Assembly (NCBI GenBank): GCA_050184225.1
Contig: JBFXAN010000004.1
Location: forward strand, 29,743 to 93,742
DNA: 64,000 nucleotides
From: JBFXAN01 sp050184225
GTDB lineage: Bacteria; Chloroflexota; Dehalococcoidia; CAUJGQ01
Reading direction: 5' to 3'
Made by a program: the position numbers and the translations under genes
The notes under the pieces: generated by a model
Database searches by the model: none
What the model was told of the DNA's origin: nothing
What the model saw: only the letters and a program-made list of their open reading frames with translations
Part shown: positions 35,979 to 44,485 of the stretch, one piece after another
How positions within the stretch are numbered: position 1 is the stretch's first letter
How the letters are laid out: each line of letters starts with the position of its first letter

Positions 35979-36163
35979 AGTCACGTGACCCTGTCGTTCG
36001 GAAATGAGGCACATCACTGAGTTGCCTACATTCTATCGCCAATTCTGCGCCGGATTCAACTTTTCTGCGGCATCGGCGATAAGTTTCGCAGAAATCGCTT
36101 GCAGCGCGGCTCCGCACGCAATAGAATGACAGTTAGTGAACCGTCAATTCAGGAGGCCGCAAC

Positions 36164-37036
36164 ATGGTAGATCAGGTTCGTCTGCTGGACATGGATGCTG
36201 ACAACAGCGAGGGCGCGTACCAATTCGAACCTGCCACGGACGTGGCGGTCGACGCCGACCGAAAGCGCGAGCGGTCGACTATTGGATTCCCCTATGTTGA
36301 TCTCGACAATGCCCTCAGCGTTGCACGTTCTATCCACGAGAAGGGCGGAGGTCAGTGTGAACTTGATCAATTGGCCGCGTGGATGGGTCACGAGACAGTG
36401 TCAAGTGGCGCCTTCAATCTGAAGATTGCCGCTGCACGCCTTTTCGGCCTCATTGAAGGCGAACGGCAGAGGATCCGCCTGACGAGCCTTGGAAGAGACG
36501 CCATCGACCCACAAAAGGAGCAGCGGGCGCGCGCGACTGCCTTCCTAAATGTTCCGCTCTATCGCCGCATCTATGACGAACACCGTGGCAGCCTACTTCC
36601 GCCTGACGGTGGATTGGAGCGAGAGATTCAACAATTCGGCGTCGCAGCAAAACAAGCAGACAAGGCCCGCCAAACCTTTCAAAGGTCTGCAGCCCAAGCT
36701 GGATACTTCGCGGCCGGAAAGACTCGCCTGGTTATGCCAGGGGGCACAACTGTTGATGACTCGACCCATTCATCGTTGTCGCGAGCGGAAGAACTGGCCA
36801 AAGATGAACCTCGTCGCTCACCTGAAAGGCAGAGCTACTCTGGCGGTTCAGGCAACGCCGGAGGGCCACGCCACACCGGCAGTGATCAGGATCTTGACCT
36901 ACATCCGGCGATTGCTGGCTTACTTCAGACCTTACCTCCAAGCGGTTCTGAGTGGCCACAGGAGCAGCGAGTCGTATGGCTGAATGCGGCGGAGATGCTT
37001 TTCAAGCTCATCTATAGGGAAAGTGCGCAGAACTGA
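36164..37036 (+). CDS. Winged-helix-like protein of unknown function, cargo gene
   Basis: 290 residues from ATG 36164 with GGAGG at a good distance. Residues about 40-115 look like a DNA-binding winged helix (FPYVDLDNALSVARSIHEKG, KIAAARLFGLIEGERQRIRL). Residues about 120-190 contain AFLNVPLYRRIYDEHRGSLL. After a disordered Ser/Gly linker, the C-terminus has HPAIAGLLQTLPPSGSEWPQ, a short conserved tail found in this widespread but unnamed family. Composition is less GC-rich than nearby core genes. It is the last cargo gene before LuxR-tail copy B. Confidence 0.7.
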   Translation: MVDQVRLLDMDADNSEGAYQFEPATDVAVDADRKRERSTIGFPYVDLDNALSVARSIHEKGGGQCELDQLAAWMGHETVSSGAFNLKIAAARLFGLIEGERQRIRLTSLGRDAIDPQKEQRARATAFLNVPLYRRIYDEHRGSLLPPDGGLEREIQQFGVAAKQADKARQTFQRSAAQAGYFAAGKTRLVMPGGTTVDDSTHSSLSRAEELAKDEPRRSPERQSYSGGSGNAGGPRHTGSDQDLDLHPAIAGLLQTLPPSGSEWPQEQRVVWLNAAEMLFKLIYRESAQN

Positions 37037-37079
37037 CTTCGTCTAATGGCGCAGTGAAGCGGTGCTTCCCCACGCTTGG

Positions 37080-37209
37080 CGAGTCGCTGGTCATCAGCGA
37101 CGGCACGGTGGAGAAGCATGTCAGCAGCATCTTCGCCAAGCTCGGCCTCGAACCGGGCGAGAGCAGCCACCGCCGTGTCCTCGCCGTGCTCGCCTACCTG
37201 CGCGAGTGA
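37080..37209 (+). repeat. LuxR-gene tail repeat, copy B (displaced gene end)
   Basis: A 130-base copy of the end of the 34590-35234 gene including its TGA, with no start or upstream part. It begins in mid-gene, 43 bases after the cargo gene stop, and ends three bases before the stop codon of the convergent DUF5615 gene. The tight junction to the next gene suggests this is the original 3' end, pushed away by insertion of the 35235-37079 cargo together with a new tail. Confidence 0.93.
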
Positions 37210-37212
37210 ATT

Positions 37213-37581
37213 TCACCGCGGTGGCTGTTGGCCGAATCGCACCACTCCGGGCCGTATGATCACGAATGCGCCCTGGAGAAGGTCGCCATGGTGTCGAACA
37301 ACCTGCCGGACCGTCTCAGCCATGCCACGGCGCAAGTTCTGAGGAAATCGCATCAGGACGACGCCGGCTGAATTCTCTCGTTTGACAAACACCAACCAGC
37401 CAAAGTCTTTGTCTTCTGTGAGAAGAATTCGTCCGTCAGCCGCCGCCTGTGCGATCACGAGTTCATCGACGGTGCGTCGAGTCACTTCGCTGAGCGCGTG
37501 AACGTTATGTCCGTCGGCACGAAGCGCCCGGATCACCGCAGGCGAACAACTCTCATCTGCCAGAAAGCGGAGTGGATCCAC
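37213..37581 (-). CDS. DUF5615 PIN-like toxin
   Basis: 122 residues. The pattern FLADESCSPAVIRALRADGH, then DGRILLTEDKDFGWLVF, matches DUF5615 (Mut7-C/PIN-like RNase) proteins, with acidic residues Asp9, Glu10 and the Asp pair in TEDKDFG as likely metal ligands. It follows the DUF433 antitoxin gene by five bases in one operon. Such toxins are thought to cut RNA. Its stop lies three bases from the displaced LuxR-gene tail. Confidence 0.85.
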   Translation of the reverse strand: MDPLRFLADESCSPAVIRALRADGHNVHALSEVTRRTVDELVIAQAAADGRILLTEDKDFGWLVFVKRENSAGVVLMRFPQNLRRGMAETVRQVVRHHGDLLQGAFVIIRPGVVRFGQQPPR

Positions 37582-37586
37582 TGTGG

Positions 37587-37814
37587 CTACGCCGGCAGGA
37601 AAATGATGTCTTCATGTGCAATAACCTTCGCAGCATATTCGAGCGCCGCGAGTATGTCTTCATGCAATAGACGCGGGTAGTCTTCCAACAGTTCGGCCTC
37701 GGTCGCGCCCTCACCCAATCTGCGGAGAATCAACTCCACCGTGATTCGCGTGCCGCGGATCACCGGTTTGCCCAACATCACTTCGGGATTGATCTCGATC
37801 CGACCCGTATGCAT
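37587..37814 (-). CDS. DUF433 antitoxin
   Basis: 75 residues from ATG 37814. It has the family motif GKPVIRGTRITVELILRRLG followed by EDYPRLLHEDILAALEYAAK, a helix-turn-helix-like fold. DUF433 proteins are the usual partners of DUF5615 toxins, and the order antitoxin-first is as expected. It ends five bases before the toxin start. A second, separate pair of the same type is at 44249-44832. Confidence 0.88.
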   Translation of the reverse strand: MHTGRIEINPEVMLGKPVIRGTRITVELILRRLGEGATEAELLEDYPRLLHEDILAALEYAAKVIAHEDIIFLPA

Positions 37815-37881
37815 GTCACTCTCACTCCCTGGGTCATCAGCGTGCGACGATTGTACGGCGCACGATACCGAGTGCGTCCGC

Positions 37882-39702
37882 TTATAATTGTCTCGCAAAG
37901 AAGTCGGACATGACGGTGAAGACACGGACGCGATGATCCGTGTCCATGCTGCCGTGTCCCTGGTCGTCCCATTCGACATACTCGAAGTCCTCGCCGAGCG
38001 TCCTGCCCAGGCTGAGCAGCTTGTCGCGGTAGACCCAAGCCTGGTTGGGCGGCACGCGCGGGTCATTGCTGCCCTGGATCATCAGCAGCTTTGCCTGGAG
38101 CTTGTCCGCGTGGGTGATCGCGCTACGGTCCGCATAGAGGCCGGCGTTCTCATCCGGGTCGCCCATCTGCTGGCGCAGGTAGTATTTGAAGTGCTCCATC
38201 GAGTCGTCGTAGAGCAGGCGCAGGTCGGTCATGCCGACGGCGGCACAGGCGGCTTTCCACAGTTCCGGCTTCTTCACCGTGGCGATGTACGTCATATAGC
38301 CGCCGTAGCTGCCACCGTGAATGCCGATCCGCTCCGGGTCCACCTCCGGCAGGCTGGTCAGATAGCGAGCGCCAGCGGCAACATCTTCGAGGTCGCCGCC
38401 GCCCCAATCGTTCAGGTTCGCTTCGCGAAACTCCTTGCCATAGCCGGTGCTACCACGCACGTTCGGCGCCAGGACGACATAGCCCTGGTTGACGAGGTAC
38501 TGGGTAAATGGGTCAAAGCCACGGAAGAACTGTCCGGTGGGGCCGCCGTGCACGTGGACCAGGGCCGGCACGCGCTCGCCGGGAGCGCAGTTGGACGGTC
38601 GATAGAGCAGCGCCGGGATCTCGCGTCCATCGGAGGATGTGTACCAGATGTGCTCGCTGGCGACGAAGACGGCGGGATCGATGCTGCCGTATCGCGGCTC
38701 GATCAGCGTCTGATAAGAGTCGTCCTCCAGCTGGTACAGGAGCAGCTCCGGCCGGCGATCGTCCCTGGTATACGAGACGACCAGCGCCGTATCGTCGAGC
38801 GCAAACCCGCCCGCTGCCGCGATACCGGGCGGCAGGTTCAACTCGCGCCGCGCGCCGCTCACTACCTCGTAGAGTATGGGCCGGATCTCGCTGTCCTTGT
38901 TGCGCAGGCAGAGCAGCCAGCGGCCGTTGTGTGAGAAGCCGGCGGCGCTCTCCTCCACTCCTCCTTCGCTCAGCCAGCGGACATCACCGCCGGCGCGGTC
39001 GGCGATGCCGGCCTGGTTCACGCCTGAGGCATCGGAAACCACGGCAAGGAGCGCGCCGTCCGGACTCCAATCGACAATTGCATCACGCGAGCCGTCGCCC
39101 ACGCGGAAAACGCGCTGCTGCTCACTGCCGTCGGACCGCATGATGTAGCCGTCCAGGTTCTGGAGGTTTGCCGACTCGTTTGTGACGTAGCTGATCCACT
39201 CGCCGTCCGGGCTCCAGACACCGCCCGTCGCCGGAAAGCGATACTCCGTGAGTTGGGCGCACTCCGTGCCGTCGGGCCGCATCCGCCAGAGGTTCATCTG
39301 GCCTACCTTGTTGGTCTGCACCAGCATCCACTGGTCATCCGGGCTGAACTCACCCGGATACTCCTGGTTCGTCGGACCTTCCGTCAATCGCGATACAGTG
39401 CCGTCAGCCAGGGCGATGCGATAGAGGTCGTGTTGCTCGTTACCATCGACATCCTTGGCGAAGACGATCGCATCGCCGGCACGGTTCCAGGTGAATCCAC
39501 CATACGGCGTGCGCGGCACTTCACCGTGACTGAGCTGTCGCGAGACGCCACCAGGCAGATCCATGACATACAGTTCCATGCGGCCGGAGTGGTCGGCGAA
39601 ATAGGCAAGCATGTCTCCCGCCCAATTCACTTGCGGAAAGTAGAAGCTTGGCAGCCGGGCCAGCTCCTCCAGTGGCAGCCGGGCTGATGCCGAGGCGGTC
39701 AT
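37882..39702 (-). CDS. S9 family prolyl oligopeptidase-like peptidase
   Basis: 606 residues from ATG 39702 (GGAGG upstream). The N-terminal two thirds form a beta-propeller (EFSPDDQWMLVQTNKVGQMN, WSPDGEWISYVTNESANL). The C-terminal alpha/beta hydrolase domain has the nucleophile in GIHGGSYGGYMTYIA, the Asp in IQGSNDPRVPP and the His in WDDQGHGSMD. These enzymes cleave short peptides, often after Pro or acyl-amino acids, and act in the cytoplasm; no signal peptide is seen. It is followed on the same strand by the DUF433/DUF5615 pair. Confidence 0.93.
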   Translation of the reverse strand: MTASASARLPLEELARLPSFYFPQVNWAGDMLAYFADHSGRMELYVMDLPGGVSRQLSHGEVPRTPYGGFTWNRAGDAIVFAKDVDGNEQHDLYRIALADGTVSRLTEGPTNQEYPGEFSPDDQWMLVQTNKVGQMNLWRMRPDGTECAQLTEYRFPATGGVWSPDGEWISYVTNESANLQNLDGYIMRSDGSEQQRVFRVGDGSRDAIVDWSPDGALLAVVSDASGVNQAGIADRAGGDVRWLSEGGVEESAAGFSHNGRWLLCLRNKDSEIRPILYEVVSGARRELNLPPGIAAAGGFALDDTALVVSYTRDDRRPELLLYQLEDDSYQTLIEPRYGSIDPAVFVASEHIWYTSSDGREIPALLYRPSNCAPGERVPALVHVHGGPTGQFFRGFDPFTQYLVNQGYVVLAPNVRGSTGYGKEFREANLNDWGGGDLEDVAAGARYLTSLPEVDPERIGIHGGSYGGYMTYIATVKKPELWKAACAAVGMTDLRLLYDDSMEHFKYYLRQQMGDPDENAGLYADRSAITHADKLQAKLLMIQGSNDPRVPPNQAWVYRDKLLSLGRTLGEDFEYVEWDDQGHGSMDTDHRVRVFTVMSDFFARQL

Positions 39703-39930
39703 CTGCGAACCTCCATGAAAATCACTGGCGATCAGCATAGCAAGGCGCCTCGTCAGGCATGGGTGACCGAAGCGCACGGACCGTCACGTGGAAGCGTGCG
39801 GCATGTCTGGCAGCATAGGCGTGAGTGTGGTAGTCTGGACCGGCGTCGTGGTATCGGGGCCGGTGTGGTCCGGGCCGCGAATCGGGTGATTCGTGGCTTT
39901 GCTTGTCTCTAGAGGAGGGATGCCAGCGGG

Positions 39931-40128
39931 ATGCTGCAAGTCGAACTACGAGACGGCGAAAGCAGTGAGGCGTTACTCAATCGCTTCACCAAGATGATTC
40001 AGAAGGACGGCATCCTTCGCGAGGTGAAGGCCCGCCGCCACTTCATCTCTCCCAGCGAGCGCGAACGCATTGCCCAGCGCAAGGCCGCCGCCCGCCGCCG
40101 CCGTCGCAAGGCGCGCCAGCGGGACTAG
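39931..40128 (+). CDS. rpsU: Ribosomal protein bS21
   Basis: 65 residues. It starts MLQVELRDGESSEALLNRFT, includes REVKARRHFISPSERERIAQ and ends in a very basic tail (RRRRRKARQRD), all typical of small-subunit protein bS21, which helps mRNA binding by the 30S subunit. GAGGAGGG precedes the start at a slightly long distance (an earlier out-of-frame ATG lies between). It is monocistronic, followed by a hairpin. Confidence 0.95.
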   Translation: MLQVELRDGESSEALLNRFTKMIQKDGILREVKARRHFISPSERERIAQRKAAARRRRRKARQRD

Positions 40129-40174
40129 CCCGCGCTTCATCCACTTCGACCACTCTGGCAGCCTGATCGCCTGA

Positions 40175-40190
40175 CAGACGCAACCGTCTG
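40175..40190 (+). terminator. Hairpin after rpsU
   Basis: CAGACG (40175-40180), loop CAAC, CGTCTG (40185-40190), 47 bases after the rpsU stop, followed by a G-run rather than T-run. It is a probable 3' end or stabiliser of the rpsU transcript. Confidence 0.45.
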
Positions 40191-40352
40191 CGGGGGCTTC
40201 GCGTTGCCGCGCGCCGGCAGATGGGCATGCCGCCGGTGCGTGGCAGGCCGATCAGAGAACGTTGTATATCGTGACGGAGTAATGCGTCACCTTCAGATTA
40301 GTGACGACATATACACTCGTCTTCGGCGGCGCTCTTCCTCTATCCTGTTTCT

Positions 40353-42389
40353 ATGCAACAGATCTGGCGCGCGGCTCCGGCCGGAACGTTGCTTGTTCTG
40401 GCAGCAACGATCGCGGCAATCGTCGGGGCGTCGGCTCAGCCCGTTGCGGCAGCCGACGCGATCGAAACCCGCACGGTCAGCAGCTACGACGTCAACGCCG
40501 ATGGCAGTATTCATGTCACGATCGCCGCGCAGGTGACCAACCGCGATCCCAGCACCCAGCGGCGCGCCTCGGGCCGCGTCCTCTTCTATTCGGCCGTCGC
40601 ATTCGCGGTGCACGATGCAGCGGCGAATCTCACTGCCCGCAGCGGCACGACGAGGTTGACGACAGAATCGACCGGCACGTCGCGCACGGAAGATCCGTTT
40701 CGGCTGATCGCCGTGCGCTTCGACCGCGATCTCTACTACAACGAATCGGTGTCGATTGCGTTGGAGTATGACCTGAGCGCGGTCCGCGCACGGCAACTTC
40801 TGGTCAACGACCAGTATGCTTTTGTTCCGGCGGTCGGACAGGGAACCTACAGCCTCGTGCGTATCACCGCCCCGGCCGGCCGGCACCTGACGATCGGTTC
40901 TGCCAACTGCGTGCACACGGCTGACACGCCGACGACGTACAGTTGCGGAGAGTCTACGACCGCGGCTGACTATGGCGCCGGCGGGCGCTGTGCCTACACC
41001 GCCGATGCGCCGCAATGGGACTGCGCCTTCACCGGCGACGATTTCGTCGTCATTCCCTTCGAAGCGACGGCGGCCGGGCTTGCGATGGCGACGCGGGCGA
41101 GCCGCACAGCGTTGTCGGGCGCCACGATCCAGGTCAAGGTGTCGTACTTCACCGGCGACGAGACATGGGCGGCCCGCGTTGAAGACATCGTTCGACGGGG
41201 CCTACCGCTGCTTGAAGAGGCAAATGGTTTCCCATATCCCGGTCCGTCGACGATCGAGATTGTCGAGAGCGGCTATCGGGATACGCACGGCTACGAAGGA
41301 CTGGCAAACCACCAGGGCCGAATTCGGCTGACGCCGGTGGCCGATGACCAGACGATCCTGCACGAGATCTCCCACATGTGGTCCGGCGTCTTCGCATCGC
41401 GCTGGCTCGCCGAAGGCATGGCCGACTTTACCGCGAACGTCGCCGCCCAGACGCTCAATATCCGCCCGACGACGGTCCCCCAACCGCTCCCATCCGCGCC
41501 GGTCCTGGAGGAATGGGGCGCACTCCGCCGGCAGATCGTCGTCAACAGTGATGAGCGCGAGCTCGAAGAATCTGGATACGCGCGTTCGTTGCGCTTTGTC
41601 GAGATTTTGGCAGAGCGGGCGGGACCAGACGCGCTCCGCGACGCGAATGCAACACTGGCGCGTGACGGCCTCCGCGCGAGCGCGCGCACCTATCTCGACG
41701 TACTCGAGGACATCACCGGCGCCGGCTTCGCTCCGTTATTCGCCGATTGGGCGTTCACACCCAGCGATATCGAGCTGCTTCCAGCCCGCGCCGATGCCCG
41801 TGCTGCCGCGGCAGAACTGCAGCGGCAGGCAGGGCCGTCTGGAATGTCGCGGCCGCAGGATCTGGCCGAGGCATTGCGGAACTGGGACTTTGCCCGGGCA
41901 CAACGGCTTATCACGATCGCGACGGAAGCGCTCGATGCGCACGCGAAGACAGCGGCCCGCGCGGGCGAGGCCGGATACGGGCTCGGTGATCGGTTTGCCA
42001 CGACCTACGCCCGCAGTGCCGAGGAAGCCGGCGAGGTCGCCCGCCTCGAGGCGGATGCCCTCGCGGCGAGCGAAGCAGCGGGCGACCGGCTCCACGACGA
42101 ACGCAGCCTCGTGATGCGGGTCGGACTTTTTGGGCGAGATCTCACCGACGATGCCGCGGGCACCCGTGAGGCGCTCGCGCAGGGTGAGCTCGAGACCGCG
42201 ATCGAGCGGTCTGCCGCGCTGCAACGCCGGCTGGATACGGCGGACCGGGATGGGATCATCCGGCTGGCGGTCACCGCACTGGCGCTCGTCGCGCTGCTCG
42301 GCCTGTTCGCGCTTCGCCAACGGGCGCTCAACAGGCGCCGGCGGGCGGCGATCGCGGGCCGATCGGTGCGCCCGCCCCGACGCCGCTAG
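40353..42389 (+). CDS. Membrane-anchored extracellular gluzincin metallopeptidase
   Basis: 678 residues. A signal peptide or signal anchor covers residues 9-34 (TLLVLAATIAAIVGASAQPV). The N-terminal part is beta-rich, as in M1 aminopeptidases. The zinc motif is TILHEISHMWSG (HEISH) followed by the third ligand in RWLAEGMADFTANV. The C-terminal region has a long helical part and one membrane helix (LAVTALALVALLGLFALRQR), then a basic tail facing the cytoplasm. Four Cys in 190-230 may form disulfides. It is likely a cell-surface peptidase. The stop overlaps the convergent usp gene by four bases. Confidence 0.85.
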   Translation: MQQIWRAAPAGTLLVLAATIAAIVGASAQPVAAADAIETRTVSSYDVNADGSIHVTIAAQVTNRDPSTQRRASGRVLFYSAVAFAVHDAAANLTARSGTTRLTTESTGTSRTEDPFRLIAVRFDRDLYYNESVSIALEYDLSAVRARQLLVNDQYAFVPAVGQGTYSLVRITAPAGRHLTIGSANCVHTADTPTTYSCGESTTAADYGAGGRCAYTADAPQWDCAFTGDDFVVIPFEATAAGLAMATRASRTALSGATIQVKVSYFTGDETWAARVEDIVRRGLPLLEEANGFPYPGPSTIEIVESGYRDTHGYEGLANHQGRIRLTPVADDQTILHEISHMWSGVFASRWLAEGMADFTANVAAQTLNIRPTTVPQPLPSAPVLEEWGALRRQIVVNSDERELEESGYARSLRFVEILAERAGPDALRDANATLARDGLRASARTYLDVLEDITGAGFAPLFADWAFTPSDIELLPARADARAAAAELQRQAGPSGMSRPQDLAEALRNWDFARAQRLITIATEALDAHAKTAARAGEAGYGLGDRFATTYARSAEEAGEVARLEADALAASEAAGDRLHDERSLVMRVGLFGRDLTDDAAGTREALAQGELETAIERSAALQRRLDTADRDGIIRLAVTALALVALLGLFALRQRALNRRRRAAIAGRSVRPPRRR

Positions 42390-42850
42390 TCGGTGGCGCG
42401 GACGATCAGCACCGGCATCGGCGCGTTGCGAATCACCTTGTCGGCGACGCTGCCAAACACTAGCCGGCGCAACCCGGTATGACCATGGCTGCACATGATG
42501 ATCAGATCCGCGCCGGCGGCGGCGGCCGAGCTGATGATATCGTCCGCGACCGGCCCATCATGGATCGCGTACTCGGCGTCAATGCCAGCCCCGGACATTT
42601 CGTCCACCACCGCCGAAAGATAGCTCTTGGCAACCTCGACGCGGGCATCGACCTCGCCCGTGATCGACGCGGGATCGGCCATGCCCCCGCTCGCCGCGTT
42701 CGCTCCGAGCGCGAGCGATGCCGATCCGGTATCGACCACCTGCACAAACTGCATGCGCGAGCCGAAACGCTGCGCCATCTCCTTCGCCACCGGTAGCGCT
42801 TGGGCCGCCGTTTCAGAACCGTCCAGCGGGACAACGATCGTGGAAAACAC
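42386..42850 (-). CDS. Universal stress protein (UspA family)
   Basis: 154 residues from GTG 42850, which has GGAG 11 bases upstream. It starts FSTIVVPLDGSETAAQALPV and ends with the ATP-binding motif IIMCSHGHTGLRRLVFGSVA then VLIVRATD (G-2x-G-9x-G-S/T type), so it should bind ATP. UspA-type proteins help survival under stress. The leader upstream of its start (GCGAACGGAGTGAGC) is shared with nuoI and follows a long palindrome. Confidence 0.9.
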   Translation of the reverse strand: MFSTIVVPLDGSETAAQALPVAKEMAQRFGSRMQFVQVVDTGSASLALGANAASGGMADPASITGEVDARVEVAKSYLSAVVDEMSGAGIDAEYAIHDGPVADDIISSAAAAGADLIIMCSHGHTGLRRLVFGSVADKVIRNAPMPVLIVRATD

Positions 42851-42868
42851 GGTGCTCACTCCGTTCGC

Positions 42869-42948
42869 CGGCAATCGGCAATGGGCAGTCGGCAGCCGGC
42901 AGTGGAGAAGGGAACGCACCATTGCCGACTGCCCATTGCCGATTGCCG
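42869..42948. repeat. 26-bp perfect inverted repeat (CGGCAATCGG family) between two minus-strand genes
   Basis: Bases 42869-42894 are the exact reverse complement of 42923-42948. The element is of the same kind as 61135-61207 between nuoC and nuoD: the arms use repeats of GGCAATC, and the loops are alike. It lies immediately upstream of the usp start and just after the stop of the OmpR-type regulator gene. It may be a dispersed mobile palindrome or act as terminator/leader. Confidence 0.8.
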
Positions 42949-42951
42949 CTC

Positions 42952-43674
42952 CTATGGTATCCGGTATCCGACGTTACGGATTGTCTCGATGACATCGGGA
43001 GCGGCGGCACCGATCTTCGAGCGGAGCCGGCGGATGTGAGCATCGACGGTACGGAGGCCGCCGTAGAAGTCGTATCCCCAGACATGGTTGAGAATTGCCT
43101 GACGGGAGACGACCTTGCCCCGATTGACCAGGAGGAATCGGAGCAGCTCGAACTCCTTGTACGTCAGGTCGAGCGGGCGCCCGGAGACGTAGGCGCAGAA
43201 GCCTTCCGGGTCGAGGCTGAGGATACCGGCGGAGAGCAGGTTCGAGGAACCGGGGCCACGACGGGCGGCGGCGATGCCGATCCGGAGCAGCACCTCTTCC
43301 GGCCGGACGGGCGGCAGGATGAAGTCATCCAACGCCACCACCAGGTCGTGATGGTCGCGCAGCACAGCGTCGGTGACCGTGGCGACGGACGGCACCGCCA
43401 GCGCCCGGAGGCGACCAGCGAGGGCATTCACCAGATCGGCATCACCCCGAAAGCTGCCGTTCGTATCCAGCCAGAAGACGACGGCGTCGGGCCGCACGCC
43501 CAGCAACCGGCGCTCCAGGTCCGGGTATCCGTACCAGCAGGCGCGGACCAGCGCCCCCTGCTGCCGCAAGCCGTCGAGCAGCGGCGACGCGGCCGGCCCC
43601 TCCGGGGCAACAACGGCAATTTCCGGCACAGACCAACTCCAAACGATGGGGGCATGGGTGACGGGATGCCCCAT
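42952..43674 (-). CDS. OmpR-type winged-helix regulator with degenerate receiver domain
   Basis: 240 residues. The C-terminal domain (about 145-240) is a standard OmpR winged helix: LDLTYKEFELLRFLLVNRGK, HVWGYDFYGGLRTVDAHIRR, and ETIRNVGYRIP. The N-terminal part has receiver-like strands but lacks the acidic pair after strand 1 (EIAVVAPEG), and the conserved Lys is replaced (DDFILPPVRPEE, where K-P is usual). It therefore probably works without phosphorylation. No kinase gene is adjacent. The upstream 230 bases hold no other gene on this strand. Confidence 0.88.
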   Translation of the reverse strand: MGHPVTHAPIVWSWSVPEIAVVAPEGPAASPLLDGLRQQGALVRACWYGYPDLERRLLGVRPDAVVFWLDTNGSFRGDADLVNALAGRLRALAVPSVATVTDAVLRDHHDLVVALDDFILPPVRPEEVLLRIGIAAARRGPGSSNLLSAGILSLDPEGFCAYVSGRPLDLTYKEFELLRFLLVNRGKVVSRQAILNHVWGYDFYGGLRTVDAHIRRLRSKIGAAAPDVIETIRNVGYRIP

Positions 43675-43908
43675 CGAGGAGCACCGTATCAGCCAAAGAT
43701 GACGGTCACGTTACGCGAACATGAAAGCGTGGTTACACGGGTATGCGCATCACGGCGTGAGTGGCATGCCAATGCCGTCAGCGATCGTCATCACACGACC
43801 AACCTTACGTTCGTTCGGTCCCTTTTGCGTGCGGTGCGGATGGGGTACAACGATGAAAGTGCGACGTTTGCCTTCAGGTGAACAGTCTTCGATCGAAGGA
43901 GTATCCGC

Positions 43909-44067
43909 ATGCCAAGCTGGCAGCACGCCTGGATCTCAGTGAATCCGAACGAGCGGGACGACATCGGCAAGCTGGAGGGGATGGGCAACGACGGCTGGGA
44001 ACTCGTCTCCGTCATCCCGTGGGGCACCAACATCTTCCTGATGTTCTTCAAACGGCCGAAGGAGTAA
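43909..44067 (+). CDS. DUF4177-like small protein
   Basis: 52 residues, too short for most gene finders, but with AAGGAG eight bases before the ATG and a strong terminator after. The sequence IGKLEGMGNDGWELVSVIPW, ending MFFKRPKE, follows the DUF4177 pattern (a helix, then GWELV-S and a final strand). The fold is a small alpha-beta unit of unknown function. Its own ribosome site and terminator indicate an independent transcript. Confidence 0.7.
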   Translation: MPSWQHAWISVNPNERDDIGKLEGMGNDGWELVSVIPWGTNIFLMFFKRPKE

Positions 44068-44090
44068 TCCGGGCGCGGACGAAAGTGGAA

Positions 44091-44125
44091 GAAGGCGGGT
44101 ACAGTTAAGCGTCCCGCCTTCTTTA
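44091..44125 (+). terminator. Intrinsic terminator after the DUF4177-like gene
   Basis: GAAGGCGGG (44091-44099), a 13-base loop, CCCGCCTTC (44113-44121), then TTTAT. This is the clearest classical terminator in the window. Confidence 0.85.
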
Positions 44126-44248
44126 TCGTGACAGCATCTCGCACGGTTCAATATCCGAACGAAGACACTGGTCTGGTGCTACGCTGCAAAGACGAGCGAG
44201 CACACTCTTTCGGCGGCTGAGAATCTGTCCTTCGTGGAGTCGAAGACA

Positions 44249-44485
44249 ATGTTGAATTGGCGTGATTACTTCATTGCTGACGGGCGCATCGCCAGCGGAC
44301 AACTCTGCGCTCGGGGAACCCGTGTCTTCATCACCAACATCCTCGACAGCCTGGCGGAGGGCGCAAGTCGGGAAGAGATCCTCCGCAGCTTTCCATCACT
44401 TCAGCCGGTTCACATTGATGCCGCGCTGGCGTATGCGGCAGAACTGGCGAGGGAGGAAAGTATGCTTCCCGTGTTGCCGGAGTGA
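44249..44485 (+). CDS. DUF433 antitoxin (second pair)
   Basis: 78 residues from ATG 44249; GTG at 44234 is a possible earlier start. The pattern NWRDYFIADGRIASGQLCAR, then GTRVFITNILDSLAEGASRE and a DAALAYAAELAREE helix, is DUF433. The stop overlaps the start of the DUF5615 toxin gene (GTGA). It is distant in sequence from the 37587 copy, so the two pairs are separate acquisitions rather than a recent duplication. Confidence 0.87.
   Translation: MLNWRDYFIADGRIASGQLCARGTRVFITNILDSLAEGASREEILRSFPSLQPVHIDAALAYAAELAREESMLPVLPE

Noticed and set aside
35105..37209. Ordinary integrative element with att sites
   Set aside because: No integrase or recombinase gene lies between the repeats, and the repeats are 116-130 bp gene tails rather than short att cores.
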